From: Arion vulgaris
Taxonomy: Eukaryota > Mollusca > Gastropoda > Stylommatophora > Arionidae
Direction of reading: 5' to 3'
Length of the DNA stretch: 64,000 nt
NCBI GenBank assembly: GCA_020796225.1
Contig: CM036767.1
Location: forward strand, 23,433,138-23,497,137
Part shown: positions 1 through 11,165 of the stretch, one piece after another
Position numbering within the stretch: position 1 is the first letter of the stretch
Layout: the number at the start of each line of letters is the position of its first letter
Notes under the pieces: model-generated
Databases searched by the model: none
Told to the model about the DNA's origin: nothing
Seen by the model: the letters and a program-made list of their open reading frames with translations, nothing else
Made by a program: the position numbers and the translations under genes

Positions 1-337
1 CGGCCACACTCTGTTATGGCGGTCTTAGATGACCTCTTTGCGGCCACACTCTGTTATGGCGGTCTTAGATGACCTCTTTGCGGCCACACTCTGTTATGGC
101 GGTCTTAGATGACCTCTTTGCGGCCACACTCTGTTATGGCGGTCTTAGATGACCTCTTTGCGGCCACACTCTGTTATGGCGGTCTTAGATGACCTCTTTG
201 CGGCCACACTCTGTTATGGCGGTCTTAGATGACCTCTTTGCGGCCACACTCTGTTATGGCGGTCTTAGATGACCTCTTTGCGCCACACTCTGTTATGCGT
301 CTTAGATGACCTCTTTGCGGCCACACTCTATTACGTC
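1..337. repeat. 40-bp minisatellite, about 8 copies
   Basis: Near-identical 40-bp units (start cggccacactctgttatggc) run from the first base, so the array continues to the left of the window. The last one or two units lose bases and end at about 337. Short open frames here are a consequence of the repeat. Confidence 0.97.
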
Positions 338-620
338 GTTCAATGTCGAAACACGTAAGAAAGAAGTACGTAGTTTACCAAATACAAAATCAATGACAGT
401 ACACAGCAATGTTTCAACCAAAAGGCCTTTATCAAGCAAAGGATACAAGAGAGGTCAAGAATTTCACTTCTCACACAGCACACAACATGTAGAGTTCAAC
501 AATAAGTTCCTAATGGCCCTAAAATGAAAATGTGGACTAAAAACGAATAAAGAAATAAATTCAAAAAAACTAGAAGTGGAAAAAAGAAGAAAAACAATGC
601 AAATCAAATATTTCTATATC
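338..620 (-). mobile_element. Penelope-like element 3' end fragment
   Basis: Read on the minus strand this matches the 3' untranslated end of the Penelope-like copies at 9130-9447 and 35760-36018, including the shared block around ttgataaaggcctt followed by a gaaac-containing segment and the Lys/Asn-rich stretch before it. No GIY-YIG or RT coding remains. The 73-residue open frame across it is a by-product. Confidence 0.7.
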
Positions 621-815
621 GACAACACTGACGACGTTCAGAATGTAAGCTCTATCCATTGAACGATGGACAGAGATAGAGAAGTGTGTTTAACTAGCGA
701 GACATAGGAAGCATCACTATACCCTTGGACATACGTTGGGGAAGACTGAACACATATGGGTATGTTCCAGGCTGCTGGGACTGCAGTTCAGTAACCAATA
801 ACTAAATATATATGT
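621..815 (+). mobile_element. 3' end of an RNase H-bearing LINE (fragment)
   Basis: The sequence from gaacgatggacagag to the ggttactgaac-type end (seen here as gttcagtaacc) is the reverse complement of 3690-3850 and also resembles 59540-59700. Both of those lie directly downstream of RNase H coding fragments. It is therefore the 3' untranslated end of that LINE family. Divergence is high. Confidence 0.5.
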
Positions 816-865
816 ACATAAGATAAAATAAAGACATTTTGTTGGCTAGTTATATTATATATATA

Positions 866-1190
866 TATCGTTGGACAGAGAAGAGTACAAATGATTTATC
901 CAGAAAGAAATCAAAGTCAAAGAAAACTGGCTGATGGTACAAATAAGACAGAGAAAATTGAGATATTTTGGACATATAAAAAGACACAAAGGGCTGGGGA
1001 AGACCATCATGGAAGGAGGCATACCGGCAAAGAGAGGAGGAGGAAGACCACGGAGAAGATGGATTCATGGTGTAAATGACGGTTTGAATATGACGGCTGC
1101 AGAGGCAGGGGATCTGGCCTGGGAGAGAGAGAAATTCCGAAGGACTGTTGGGATGGCAAAGTTCTGCCCAGGACAAGCTATTTGATGATG
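866..1190 (+). mobile_element. LINE ORF2 C-terminal fragment (family B)
   Basis: The open frame at 934-1185 encodes the tail module of a non-LTR retrotransposon ORF2: a GHIKRH motif, a GRPRRRW motif and an AAEAGDLAWERE-type ending. The same module recurs at 6780, 15460, 16208 and 22038. Upstream RT is missing (5' truncation), and a short TGATGATGATCA-like tail follows the stop. Confidence 0.85.
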
Positions 1191-1840
1191 ATCAGTTATA
1201 TTATAAATCGCAAAACCAAAAATATGAACTGTCTTGTAAACCCCATGAAGAAATAAACAAATAAATCCCACCCTGGAATTCAGTTACAGAAAGAAATCAT
1301 GTGGGCCAAAAAAGGTGTGTTGGTCTATTTTTATCCAGAACGCACTACCTGAGCTGACGTCAACTCTCTCTTTGAGATGTGCGACAGTTACCCAAATGGT
1401 TTCAACAGGTGATTGCCTTCTATATTTGTCTCTGTCAAAAGCCTAACGGATTTTCTTCAGCTAAGAAAAGTTCTTTACGATGGCTATTCTTGACGGTTAG
1501 GTTTGCTGTGAGGATTTCTGGGTGTTCATTTTGGCATGAGATCCTGGCAGACCAGACCTGATTCCTATTAATATGCATTGCGCATTATGTCTGCTCCTTG
1601 ATTCTACAAAGATGTCAATACTTAACGCTGGCCAGTAGCTGGTGTGATCTGGGAAATGGTTTCTCTCAGACAAAGCTAAATCTTATAACAATTACCCCAT
1701 GATCTGTTAGTTTTGGAGATTCTGAAACTAATCTGCTTGACGTAATCATATCGTTTCTGTGTGAATAAGGCGTCAACTTGTTATGAAACAGGCTAGCTGC
1801 CAGCGCTATCAAAACATTTTGTAAATTGCTGTTGGGAGAG
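1191..1840. other. No recognisable gene
   Basis: Non-repetitive AT-rich sequence. Short open frames at 1379-1561 and 1666-1944 have no recognisable domain, no splice context and no codon signature that I would trust. Confidence 0.5.
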
Positions 1841-1935
1841 GAGTCGGGGGATGCACTGTGGCGTTGAGGTACTGCGCTCGTTTCACGTGCCAAAACGACT
1901 TGGTTCGATTCCCGTGTGAAGAAATCACAATAGTT
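1841..1935 (+). mobile_element. tRNA-derived SINE head
   Basis: A tRNA-like pol III promoter is visible: an A-box-like gtggcgttgaggtactgc followed about 35 bases later by a textbook B box ggttcgattcc. The flanking body is short, so the copy is truncated. It is not a functional tRNA, since a complete cloverleaf cannot be drawn. Confidence 0.6.
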
Positions 1936-1977
1936 TCCAATCAAACTCTGATCTCAGTATAGATTAATTCGTTTTAT

Positions 1978-2236
1978 AGTCCTAAGTATGTTAAGTACTA
2001 AGTATGTTAAGTACTAAGTATGTTAAGTACTAATTATGTTAAGTACTAAGTATGTTAAGTACTAAGTATGTTAAGTATAAATGTTATACTAAGTATGTTA
2101 AGTACTAAGTATGTTAAGTACAAGTATGTTAAGTACTAAGATGTTAATCTAAATTTAAGTCTAATATGTTAAGTACTAAGTATGTTAAGTACTAAGTATG
2201 TTAAGTACTAATGTAAGACTATGTTAAGTACTAAGG
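1978..2236. repeat. 16-bp minisatellite
   Basis: Unit agtatgttaagtacta repeated about 15 times. The middle (about 2085-2220) is eroded by many small deletions, in contrast with perfect copies on both sides. This resembles the mixed-consensus zones seen in the larger arrays of this window. Confidence 0.95.
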
Positions 2237-3385
2237 ATAAACAATACAAAAGACAAACGATACAACATAAGACACTCAAGTTAAGCAACATACAAGAAAC
2301 ATTGACAGTTACAACAAATCAGTCAGAATAACAAAAAGCTGGCGTTGGGTTAAAATTGTTTAAAAACATTTAAAATTAAAAATTGTTGCATAATTTTATA
2401 ATCTTGAAATTTAATCATAAACGTTTGTCTGCCCTACGATGATTGTGTATATATGCTTAGATACACTTGTGCAAGATGGCGATCGGATCGCACATGATTA
2501 TTCAACAAAATGATGTCATGATTGTCCTATCACAATCAATGATAACGTATCGTGAGAATAAGCAATAATCTTTTGTAAACCAATTTCTGTAGAATGTGAG
2601 TTTGATATATGTTAAACGTTAATACTTCCTGCAGTCAGTACGTAGTTACTTGAGAACATGTCTATCTTTCTTTGTTCTAAACCGTTTCTGTCATTTCTCA
2701 TCTTGAACATACTTCTCTTTACTCTTATTTACCACTACTTCTGCGTGCAGGTTTGTTTGCTCAATTTGCCAGAGGCCAGATGTACACCATTATTTTTAAA
2801 TATGCATATTTTCTATCAAATTGCTTAAAGATTGTATTGTCTTGTTATTAAATTCTGCAGTTTAATTTTTAAATGTGTACAGTACTGGTGGAATGTGACT
2901 TCTCTATGATCATACCAGGGGCTGACACGAACATATGTTTACCTACATATGTAATATACCAGTATAATATTGTGTAGCGTAATAAAAGGTGATAGTTTCC
3001 ACATATAATAGCATCTGCATTTAATAGTTTCTAATGATTCAATTTGCTTCACATTTATTTACTTATGTCTTGTGCTTAATTCAACATGTAAAGCTTACTG
3101 AAGGTGGTGACAACACACCTGAAGAGAGTCTTGAAAAGTTCTTAAAGTGAGGGAAATCTGAGATTTCATATGTAATGAAATGTCAATAGCTACTGTAGAA
3201 AATACTGAGGCTGTAAATGAGTTAGAATGATTTGATAATGTAAACGACACAAGAAGCTAAACATTATAATGTGCATGACACATTCAGCTGTACAAATCTG
3301 TATGAATGCACCATCTGTGGTTGGAAAGAAAGCAGAAATATACTGACTAGATCTGAGTATAGTGAAACAATATTTACAACGTTTC
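2237..3385. other. Unannotated AT-rich sequence
   Basis: No long open frame, no tandem repeat and no element that I recognise on either strand. Probably intergenic or intronic. Confidence 0.5.
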
Positions 3386-3565
3386 TTATGATTGACACCT
3401 ATATTAAAGGTAGCCAGGACTTTATGACTGACACCTATAGTAAATGTAGCCAGGACTTTATGACTGACACCTATAGTAAATGTAGCCAGGACTTTATGAC
3501 TGACACCTATAGTAAAGGTAGCCAGGACTTTATGACTGACACATATAGTGAAGGTAGCCATGATT
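3386..3565. repeat. 36-bp minisatellite, about 4.5 copies
   Basis: Unit tttatgactgacacctatag plus 16 bases, period 36. Because 36 is divisible by three, both strands stay open (12-residue peptide repeats), giving spurious frames of 103 and 123 residues. Confidence 0.93.
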
Positions 3566-3597
3566 TAATCATTTTGTCTTGAACATTTGGAGAACTA

Positions 3598-3690
3598 TAT
3601 TGTTCTTGATACGAAGGTTTCGGTATAAAGTGAAGATAACTATATTGTTATTGACATGCAGGTTACGGTATAAAGTGAAGATAACTATTG
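3598..3690. repeat. Two-copy repeat of about 50 bp
   Basis: The block ggtataaagtgaagataact occurs twice, each time preceded by an attgttnttga-type segment. A short direct duplication only. Confidence 0.7.
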
Positions 3691-4265
3691 GTTATTGGTT
3701 ACTGAACTAACGTCAGAGCCCTCCGGGCAGATAAGTGCCAATCTCCCCCAACAGACTTTGAAGGGTATGCATACTGACGGTTCCTGTGGCTGCTGGTTAA
3801 ACACACTTCTCTCTCTGCCCCTCAAGCAACCAACTCTACTTGTTCAACGTGTAATTTTAAACTTCCTAAACCGCTCTATTGATTGAAGGTTCAATTTAAT
3901 GTCCACGCCCAAGAGTAGGTGGCCAAGACACAGAAGAACTTTCCTCGTATCCATTCTAAACTCTCAAACAACCGATGCAAGCATATCCGCGCTCTCATTG
4001 TCGCGAACACTCACATGTCCATGACAATAAGATCTACGTGAGTCTCTTGAGGTTGGAAACCTTTATAGACCTCATCAACTCATACCGCAGATTGCCATTC
4101 TGAATCTTTCGAAGCATCGACTACGAGTCAGAAACAACAACGGCCCCAGTAAACGGAATCTCAGCGAGTCAATGGAGGGCAGCAGTAACGGAATCAACCT
4201 CCATCCATATACTGGAAGTAGTTGCCCTGAAATCGTCTACATCTTGGTTCTGCAACAAGCATACC
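3690..4265 (-). mobile_element. RNase H-bearing LINE, 3' fragment
   Basis: On the minus strand, 4265 to 3890 reads through a degraded RNase H domain: a ME-containing segment leading into AVTAALH, then VVVSDS and SMLRKIQNGNLR, interrupted by several stops. These match the RNase H found at 58942-59420 (+). The non-coding 3' end follows down to 3690. RNase H at the C-terminus is typical of I/Jockey-group LINEs; the exact clade is not resolved. Confidence 0.7.
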
Positions 4266-4725
4266 AAGAAACCCTATCAAACTCTTGAAATAGCCTGTTT
4301 TTATTTACATATCACTAATCTTTTCTAATCCATACTTGATCCGCCCTCCCCACAGCAGACATTTCTAAACCAAACATTAACCATACGGTACATCTCCTTA
4401 CATAATGACGCAGCAGAATACAAACACCGACATCGACTTGAATTTGTTTACAATGTAGGTCCCATGTTGCAACATCACCCTATCTCTCTTCTCCTCTTTC
4501 CCCATTCCACGAAGCAATGACACCTGGGATCCCTAACGTTCGATGACACATATATTTTTCCACTCTAATTTCAGAACGGTTTTTTTTCTGTTACCTGATT
4601 GCATTCTGCAATGAAACGGTAAGGTATGTGTACATATCTAGTATAGTCGTGAGATTCTAAGTACATGCGCTACCTGTGCTCCAAGGAACAGTGTCACTAG
4701 ACATGTCACTGTTGAAGTTGAAACT
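4266..4725. other. No recognisable gene
   Basis: Mixed sequence without long frames. It may be older LINE sequence upstream of the RNase H fragment, but I could not identify motifs. Confidence 0.4.
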
Positions 4726-4727
4726 GT

Positions 4728-4770
4728 CAGTCTCTCTCTATCTCTATCTCTCCCTCTCTCTCTCATATAT

Positions 4771-4832
<62 letters not shown>

Positions 4833-4833
4833 C
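4728..4833. repeat. (CT)n followed by (AT)n microsatellite
   Basis: A short CT-rich run is followed by about 70 bases of alternating AT broken by two one-base slips. The AT part is self-complementary and can extrude as a hairpin. Open frames rich in Ile and Tyr here are artefacts. Confidence 0.95.
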
Positions 4834-4839
4834 ACTTTC

Positions 4840-5595
4840 GTACCTTTCTAACAGTGATTGGGACAAAGACTCTCAACCAAATCATGTAAAGTCTTCATAT
4901 AACTCTTTAGCTGCTAAGGACGTACTTAGACGTTTTTCCATTCACTGCTAAATACGTGTTAACACGTCTGTTATTTCTCTCCTCTCTGGGCTAAAGACGT
5001 GCTAACACGTTATTTATTTCTACTGTCACTGTTATAGGCGTACATTCACGTTTGTGACCTAGAAACAAAGAGTAGCTACTTTTAGATCCGTCTTCGGAGA
5101 GTATATCTCTCGCACATTTAGTCCTTCTATCTGTCCCGTATATCATTAATCTATGCTTCCAACTTTCTTTTCCGTGTATACTTCTTCTAGAAGAGCTTGC
5201 TTTCTTCTTCGTTTGCGCATTTATTAATTGTTCTGATATTTGACGTATTTTTATTATTGTTTATGATTGGTTTAATTTTCGGACACAAATTTACTACTGG
5301 ATGGTTCATACTCCCTTCGAACTCTACCTCTATGCCTTTAACGTCATGCTTTGTTAGTCACAGTTTTACTATTCTTTGCTCCCCTGCAAACCTGGTAATA
5401 GAGGGCAAAACTATCAGTATAGTGTAGTTATTTGTTTTTTATTCTATCTATCCAATTGATGTGATCGTCAAGTCTAATAAGTTATTGGATAATTCTAGAA
5501 ACACATTATGCTTACCTGTTTATTTTGACATTCTATATACTTTATATTCATTATTTATTCTGATAGTTTTTCTTCTTTTCTTTCTTTCTCCAACC
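4840..5595. other. No recognisable gene
   Basis: Open frames at 5197-5427 and 5461-5652 are hydrophobic because the DNA is T-rich. Neither has a recognisable domain or splice context. Confidence 0.4.
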
Positions 5596-6025
5596 ATGTT
5601 TGACTCACAGCGTCAGGTCAAGAAGAGATTTCTAAAACGGGCCCTTGTATGAGCTTCGTAGATAGTCTCTTTCGTCGCCTCTGTTATCTCTGAGGTCCAT
5701 CTTTTGTGTGGTCGGCCTTTTGCTTTGTATCCATTGTATCGGAGCAGCGTTGCTCTTTGAGGTGCACTGTCTGTTGGTAATCTGCTTATGTGGCCGAACC
5801 ATTTAATTTGTTGTTTCTTGATGAAGTTTAGTACTGATGTTATACCCACTTTTTGTTCCTGATATCTTCATTTCTCAACCGGTCTCTTCTTGTTACCCCC
5901 ATAATTCTGCGTAGACACTTCATCTCTGTCGTGACTAGTTTTCTTCTATCATTTGTTGTCAGTGTCCAGGTTTGGCACTGGTAACAAAATGTGAGGAGAA
6001 AGATTTTGTTGAACATTGCAGATAT
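5596..6025 (-). mobile_element. LINE ORF2 C-terminal fragment (family C)
   Basis: Read from 6025 down, the frames contain a Cys-poor ORF2 tail with a DTDN block, then IKWFGHISRLPT, then KAKGRPHKRW and EITEATKETIYEA. The open part is 5613-5849. The same family supplies the fragments at 22550-23065, 29060-36340 and 52724-52797. RT is missing and frameshifts are present. Confidence 0.82.
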
Positions 6026-6239
6026 GTCTTATAGTGTTAAGTAGAGCTATCATCATATTAAACTCGTTTTTTAGGCCGGGGTTTTGGGCTCTTTTCCTTC
6101 TTCCACTGTGAGCTTCCTAATCTCAGGGTTATAAAAAAGCGAGATCAGTTGTTTCCATGGATCTAGTTGTCAGCATGGGGCCCTTGGGGTTGTCACAACA
6201 TTTTCTCTCAGCTCAGTCTCACAGGGTCATGTTAGCCAC

Positions 6240-6505
6240 CACTTCTTCTTCTTCTTCGAACGCTCCATATCGACTACTTGTTGACCACTCTGTGTTTGTA
6301 AGTGATCTGAGCTTAAGAGCGATTGTACATTGTGCCAGTTATGCGCCTACAAGTAGGCCAGCGCATCCGATTTCTGCAATGCTTTTTGTTTACTATGGTA
6401 GCTTCCACAGGTCCTACATCAGTCGCCTCTTACAACATGCCTTGTAGGTGGCAGTGGTACTATTCTTTGCTTTCCTTGCGGGCCCCGGCGTCACACGGGC
6501 TCTAG
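6240..6505 (-). mobile_element. SINE-like repeat S2
   Basis: Begins (plus-strand view) with a cttcttcttcttc run, continues through cgctccatatcgac, gtgatctgagc and aggccagcgcatccga, and ends near gcgggcccc. The same order, in either orientation, occurs at 9598-9845 (+), 26045-26235 (-) and 51838-52076 (+). A GAA-rich tail at one end and the constant order suggest a short retroposon. Its open frames are not genes. Confidence 0.7.
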
Positions 6506-6775
6506 CGATCTTAAATCGTTGAGGAGGGGCAGGTTTGATGGATGTGTTCAGAGTCTGAGGGCCATTTTGGCATGAACATTTATCAGTTTGGGAAGCTATT
6601 CTGGGCTTGTAATCTGCAGTATCCAGTGCGGATGCTAAAAATAGTGCTTTCTGTGTTTCTTCCCAACTTTAAGATAGGGTCTTTTGGGTAATTGCTTCCT
6701 GCTCTGTGACTTTTGTAGTTCCATTTGATAAATATTTTTGCTTCTTTCAATGACATTCTATGGTTGAATAGTTTA
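6506..6775. other. No recognisable gene
   Basis: Short spacer with no recognisable element. Confidence 0.4.
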
Positions 6776-7062
6776 TGTTTGGTGCCTGCTGCCTTGTTAA
6801 CAATTCATTCAAGGTGTGTATCCTTTATAGGACGTTGCTCTCTTTGCAGCACATCTTAAATTCACTGTCTCTAGTCAGCTCACCCACTTCACCGATGGTC
6901 ATGTTCATGGTTTCTTTAATACCATGTAGCCATCTTCGTCTTGGTCTGCCTCTGCGTCCTGGGACCCTGCCCTCTAGTATTGTTCTCTCCAGGCCATCGT
7001 AATGCCTTGATGTGACCAAAGTATCTAATTTTTCTCTATAGTATTCTTCTGTGTTAACAATT
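6776..7062 (-). mobile_element. LINE ORF2 C-terminal fragment (family B)
   Basis: The minus frame 7019-6825 encodes a YDGLERTILEGRVPG segment, then GRPRRRWLHG, ETMNMTIGEVGELTRD and CCKESNV. It is close to the copy at 16208-16459, including the non-coding end ggtgcgtatcctttatagga, so the two are the same subfamily. 5'-truncated. Confidence 0.85.
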
Positions 7063-7805
7063 ACACAGAAGAAATGAGAAGTAATGCAGTTTTATAGTGT
7101 TTCTTATTCTTCTTCTTCTGCTCTCGCTGTTATCACCACTGATTGGGTATCCTCTATTATGGGATGTATAGTCGAAGAGCGGGACTACGTTGTGCTTCTA
7201 GTTTGCAGTGTTATCGAAACAGCTGCAATATTTGCACATCTCGTACCATTATTTCCAGGATTAGTTATTGATGATATTCGTGTTCATCTCTATATCTCAT
7301 GACAGTCTCCTCGCTGTCAGATGAACACACTCTTTCTGTGCAGGTACCGGCATGTCTTTTCTCTCTTATATTGACCACTTTTCAACCACTCTCTTTTTAA
7401 CTCGTAAATGATCTGAGCCAAAGAGGAATCTATTTACAATGACCGCCTGGATTTGGGTAGTGTGTTGGTCAGAGACAGCTCAATGATCCTGGCATCTCTG
7501 CCCTGTCATCTTATTTTTTTGCACATGTGACCACATTACATAGTGCAACAACAATAACCTATGTTTCGACAGAAAAGACATTTTTCAAGCAAAGCCTGCA
7601 ACATATAAATATAGTAAAGTAACTACGGAGTAAGTGGGAAAATGTAATTGTAAAAATTGTAAAGCGCATGTAAATCCAATGCTTAGATTCTAAACAAGGA
7701 TTCACTTCTCCTGCTGGGCTCTCTGTGACTTGGATGTACAGTGGTCACATTTTGTTCCCAATGTTTCTTATTCCACTTGGCGCAGTCGGGATAGTTTTCC
7801 GCTGA
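7063..7805. other. Degraded repeats, no gene
   Basis: The stretch 7100-7440 has a CTT-rich start and a gatctgagcc segment reminiscent of S2, and 7545-7600 carries a gttcaaaac-type piece resembling the Penelope-like 3' end. Both are too weak to delimit. No coding sequence recognised. Confidence 0.35.
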
Positions 7806-7925
7806 AATGTGTCAGATAGATATCGAATCACCTCTGAGATGTGTCAGATAGATATCGAAGCACCTCTGAGATGTGTCAGATATCGAAGCACCTCTGAGAT
7901 GTGTCAGATAGATATCGAAGCAGAT
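7806..7925. repeat. 32-bp minisatellite, about 3.7 copies
   Basis: Unit cacctctgagatgtgtcaga plus 12 bases. The third copy has lost an 8-base tagatatc-type segment. Confidence 0.9.
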
Positions 7926-8486
7926 ATTTGTTATTACCCGAAGTGCAATGAGCAAAATCGTACCCCTACCCCCTCTCTCTCTCTCTAATGCCGTTTTAAC
8001 CCGGATTGAGGCATAGGCACTAAAGTAAACCATGCCAAGTCTTCATATCTTTAGTTATCTCCTGCAACTCACTCTACATCTTCTTTATATTGTTGATCTC
8101 TGTCTCCAAATCTCGTCTTCGTGTAATGCTAGGCTTCCTCGCTCTCTCTCTCTCTCTGTCCCTGTGAATTCCAGGAAAGAACCTTTCTTATTATATCTCC
8201 TCTGATTTCAATGACGAAATCTTTCGCTACTGGTGTAAAACATGTTAGATTTCAATAAGTTCAAAAAATATTTGTAATACATTAGTTTTTACGCCCCTGA
8301 GACATGTCTTTGATTCATGTCATCAGGAGCGGATGAAGGTTTATGTTTGAAGACTAGAATCTACAGTCACTATGATGTATATACAAGTGATTGTGCACAA
8401 ATGCTGACACACATTTTAAGAAACATTGAAGAAGAACTATAAAAGCTTCATTAGATTATGTCAATAGTGTTGCCTGGCCAAGTTTA
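7926..8486. other. No recognisable gene; two (CT)n tracts
   Basis: Simple CT runs at about 7972-7987 and 8137-8157. An imperfect hairpin lies at 8294-8333. Otherwise featureless. Confidence 0.45.
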
Positions 8487-9463
8487 TATACCCGACCTTC
8501 ACATACTAGAACTTAGTCTGATACGGTAAACATCTCTAGCACTTTCACTTCATAGTTCCTGTGAAAATCTTATTCCATCATCTCGTTATGTTCAGTTCTG
8601 ATTCTGAGAACGTTCAGTTTCCAACACTATCCCTTCGGCTTGGACGGGACAGAAGCAAGATTTGTTGGACACGTCGCCTCAAGCCTAATATCCAGAGTCA
8701 CTTTGGCACCATCCAGTGCGGACGTCGGCGCTGTAATACATGTGCATATGTAATACAGACCCCCACTGTCTCTTTTCCAAAAGCTACGTATGCCATTCAA
8801 GACAGTTTCACGTGTGAGTTCCGCAATATCATCTATGCCATCACCTGCAAACGATGCAACAAGTCCTATATTGGCGAAACCGGTAAGAGACTCAGTGACC
8901 GATTCGCCCAACACTTACGCGATATTCGCCAACGCTCTGTGACTCCTGTGGCCACTCATTTCAACGATACTGGCCATTCAGGAGTTGACGATGTCCAGGT
9001 CACAGCCATCCGATCATGTTCCTCCGATGATCGCAGTCGATTTGCCCTGGAGAACCGCTTTATTTCATTCTATGGCACTTTGCGACCTCTTGGACTCAAC
9101 GCATTACATTCCTATGCTTCCTAGTACTGTCTTATCTCGTGCCTTGTTATCTATATGTGTGTTTGCTCCATATATGTGTCATTTATCCACTATATTGTTT
9201 ATTGTTTCTCTTCTTTTCCACTTTCGGTTTTTGTGTTGCACTCATTTCGTTGTTCGTTTTTATTCCCAGATTTTCATTAGATAGGTTTATGTTTCCACGT
9301 GTAATCGTCCATTTGTAGTGTTCCTCGAAATTCGTCATTCTTGTTGTAATGTTTGCTTGATAAAGGCCTTTGGTCGAAACGTTGCTGTTTATCGTCACTG
9401 TTGATGTATTTTGTAAAACTGTAGTACTTTGTGTTTACGTGTTTAGCTATACCCGACCTGCAC
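8487..9463 (+). mobile_element. 5'-truncated Penelope-like element with GIY-YIG endonuclease
   Basis: The frame 8561-9124 (187 residues) is the C-terminal part of a Penelope-like pol. It has a Cys-rich connector (CGRRRCNTC) at residues about 52-60 and then a GIY-YIG nuclease domain (NIIYAITCKRCNKSYIGETG, RFAQHLRDI, HFNDTGH, and a late Glu in ALENRF). The reverse transcriptase is missing, so this is a 5'-truncated copy. A 3' non-coding region of about 320 bp follows. The insertion is flanked by near-identical 16-bp direct repeats (8487-8502 and 9448-9463, 15 of 16 matching), which I read as the target-site duplication. Without the reverse transcriptase it cannot move by itself. Confidence 0.88.
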
Positions 9464-9597
9464 TTCTTAAAGCTTTCTGTACTTCGGCAAAGACAGGTTC
9501 GAGCACTTGTCAATTTTACAAGTTCAAAATCGAGCATCAGTTCGGTTATGTCAGAGTTCTGCATTCGAATATTATCAACGATTTCGAATAGTTAATC

Positions 9598-9845
9598 GCC
9601 CGGCCGTGTGGTACCGGGACCCGTAAGGAAAGCAAAGAATAGTACCACTACAACCTACAATGCATGTCGTCAAGGGGGACTGGATGTGACCAGTGAAGCT
9701 ACTCTAGTGAAATAAAAACATGCAGAATCGGATGTGCTGACCTGACTTGAGGCGTATAACTCGTACGTACAACGCTCTAGGCTTGAGATCATACAAACCA
9801 CAGTTATTGACAAGTGGTGGATATAGAGCGTTGAAAAGAAGAAGA
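9598..9845 (+). mobile_element. SINE-like repeat S2
   Basis: Plus-oriented copy: starts gtggtaccgggacccgtaag, passes through cctacaatgcatgtcgtcaa and ends gagcgttgaaaagaagaaga. It matches 51838-52076 along its length and 6240-6505 in reverse. Confidence 0.72.
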
Positions 9846-9939
9846 ATAGTAATTTTTTTCTGTTAAAACATGACATTGATTGACTTTGAACTCTCATGAA
9901 ATGTTGGCATGTGCATTATCCTGTTTGCATTAGCAATCT

Positions 9940-10992
9940 TCTTCTTCTTCTTCTTTTGTCGTCACACTGCTACTGTGTTGTTGCTCAGTGTCGTCACACT
10001 GCTACCTGGTTGTTGCTCAGTGTCGTCACACTGCTACCTGGTTGTTGCCCAGTGTCGTCACACTGCTACTGGGTTGTTGCTCAGTGTCGTCACACTGCTA
10101 CTGGTTGTTGCTCAGTGTCGTCACACTGCTACTGGGTTGTTGCTCAGTGTCGTCACACTGCTACTGGTTGTTGCTCAGTGTCGTCACACTGCTACTGTGT
10201 TGTTGCTCAGTGTCGTCACACTGCTACTGGTGTGTTGCCTTCAGTGTCAGTCGTCACACTGCTACTGGTTGTTGCCCAGTGTCGTCACACTGCTACCTGG
10301 TTGTTGCACAGTGTCGTCACACTGCTACCTGGTTGTTGCCCAGTGTCGTCACACTGCTACTGGGTTGTTGCCAGTGTCGTCACACTGCTACTGGTTGTTG
10401 CTCAGTGTCGTCACACTGCTACTGGGTTGTTGCTCAGTGTCGTCACACTGCTACTGTGTTGTTGCTCAGTGTCGTCACACTGCTACTGGTTGTTGCTCAG
10501 TGTCGTCACACTGCTACTGGGTTGTTGCTCAGTGTCGTCACACTGCTACTGGGTTGTTGCCAGTGTCGTCACACTGCTACTGGGTTGTTGCTCAGTGTCG
10601 TCACACTGCTACTGGGTTGTTGCTCAGTGTCGTCACACTGCTACTGGGTTGTTGCACAGTGTCGTCACACTGCTACTGGGTTGTTGCACAGTGTCGTCAA
10701 ACTGCTACTGGGTTGTTGCTCAGTGTCGTCACACTGCTACTGGGTTGTTGCTCAGTGTCGTCACACTGCTACTGGGTTGTTGCTCAGTGTCGTCACACTG
10801 CTACTGGGTTGTTGCTCAGTGTCGTCACACTGCTACTGGGTTGTTGCTCAGTGTCATGGTTTTCTGTTTTTGTTTTGCGCTGTTCTGGTGGCCTGAATGA
10901 TTGTTATTTTTGCTCTTTGACAGGTTTCTGCTATACCATCTAACCATCTTTTCGTGGTCTTCCTCTCGCCTGCTTTCCTGATGTTCTGTTGT
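9940..10992 (-). mobile_element. 5'-truncated LINE (family A) with amplified 3' tail
   Basis: Minus strand, 10992 to 10857: ORF2 tail reading SGKQARGRPRKRW, then a block ending NRKP and a stop. Downstream of that stop comes the 32-bp array (10856-9958), then a GAA-type simple tail (9940-9957). The order stop, gtgacgac-type unit, (GAA)n is identical to the copy at 18498-19100, where the unit is present only about twice. So the whole block is one LINE insertion whose tail expanded. Confidence 0.85.
9958..10856. repeat. 32-bp minisatellite, about 28 copies
   Basis: Unit gtgtcgtcacactgctactg plus 12 bases (some copies 31 bp). Because 32 is not divisible by three and the unit lacks stops in that direction, all three forward frames stay open for over 300 codons. 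These are not genes. The array is the amplified 3' tail of the LINE described above. Confidence 0.97.
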
Positions 10993-11165
10993 AGAAGACT
11001 GTATACTTGGCCATTAACCACAGTAAACGAGTCAGCGATTTTCTAGGCACCACTTTTACGTTCAGAAGTTTGCCATTTCTTTCTGAACGGTGATTTCTAT
11101 TTTTACCGTTCGTAAAAAACCACGGAAACGAACGAATCTGGCCCTAGAACGCAAATTAAAGCTCC
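10993..11165 (-). mobile_element. SINE S3 body fragment
   Basis: Shares with 55655-55870 the order accattaaccacagt, ttttctaggcac, gttcagaagtttgccat, tctgaacggtg and gttcgtaaaaa. The tRNA-like head is missing here. Confidence 0.65.

Noticed and set aside
1853..1915. tRNA gene
   Set aside because: A and B boxes are present, but no complete cloverleaf or CCA-type acceptor pairing can be drawn; a SINE head fits better. The same holds for 19490-19562 and 61350-61420.
8294..8333. Imperfect hairpin cccctgagacatg/catgtcatcagg upstream of the Penelope-like element
   Set aside because: It lies outside the element defined by its target duplication and lacks a ribozyme core; too short to interpret.
9896..10943. 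Three overlapping forward frames of 302-344 codons, rich in Cys, His and Val
   Set aside because: They are the three phases of one 32-bp stop-free repeat. No protein would use all three, and the repeat is a LINE 3' tail.
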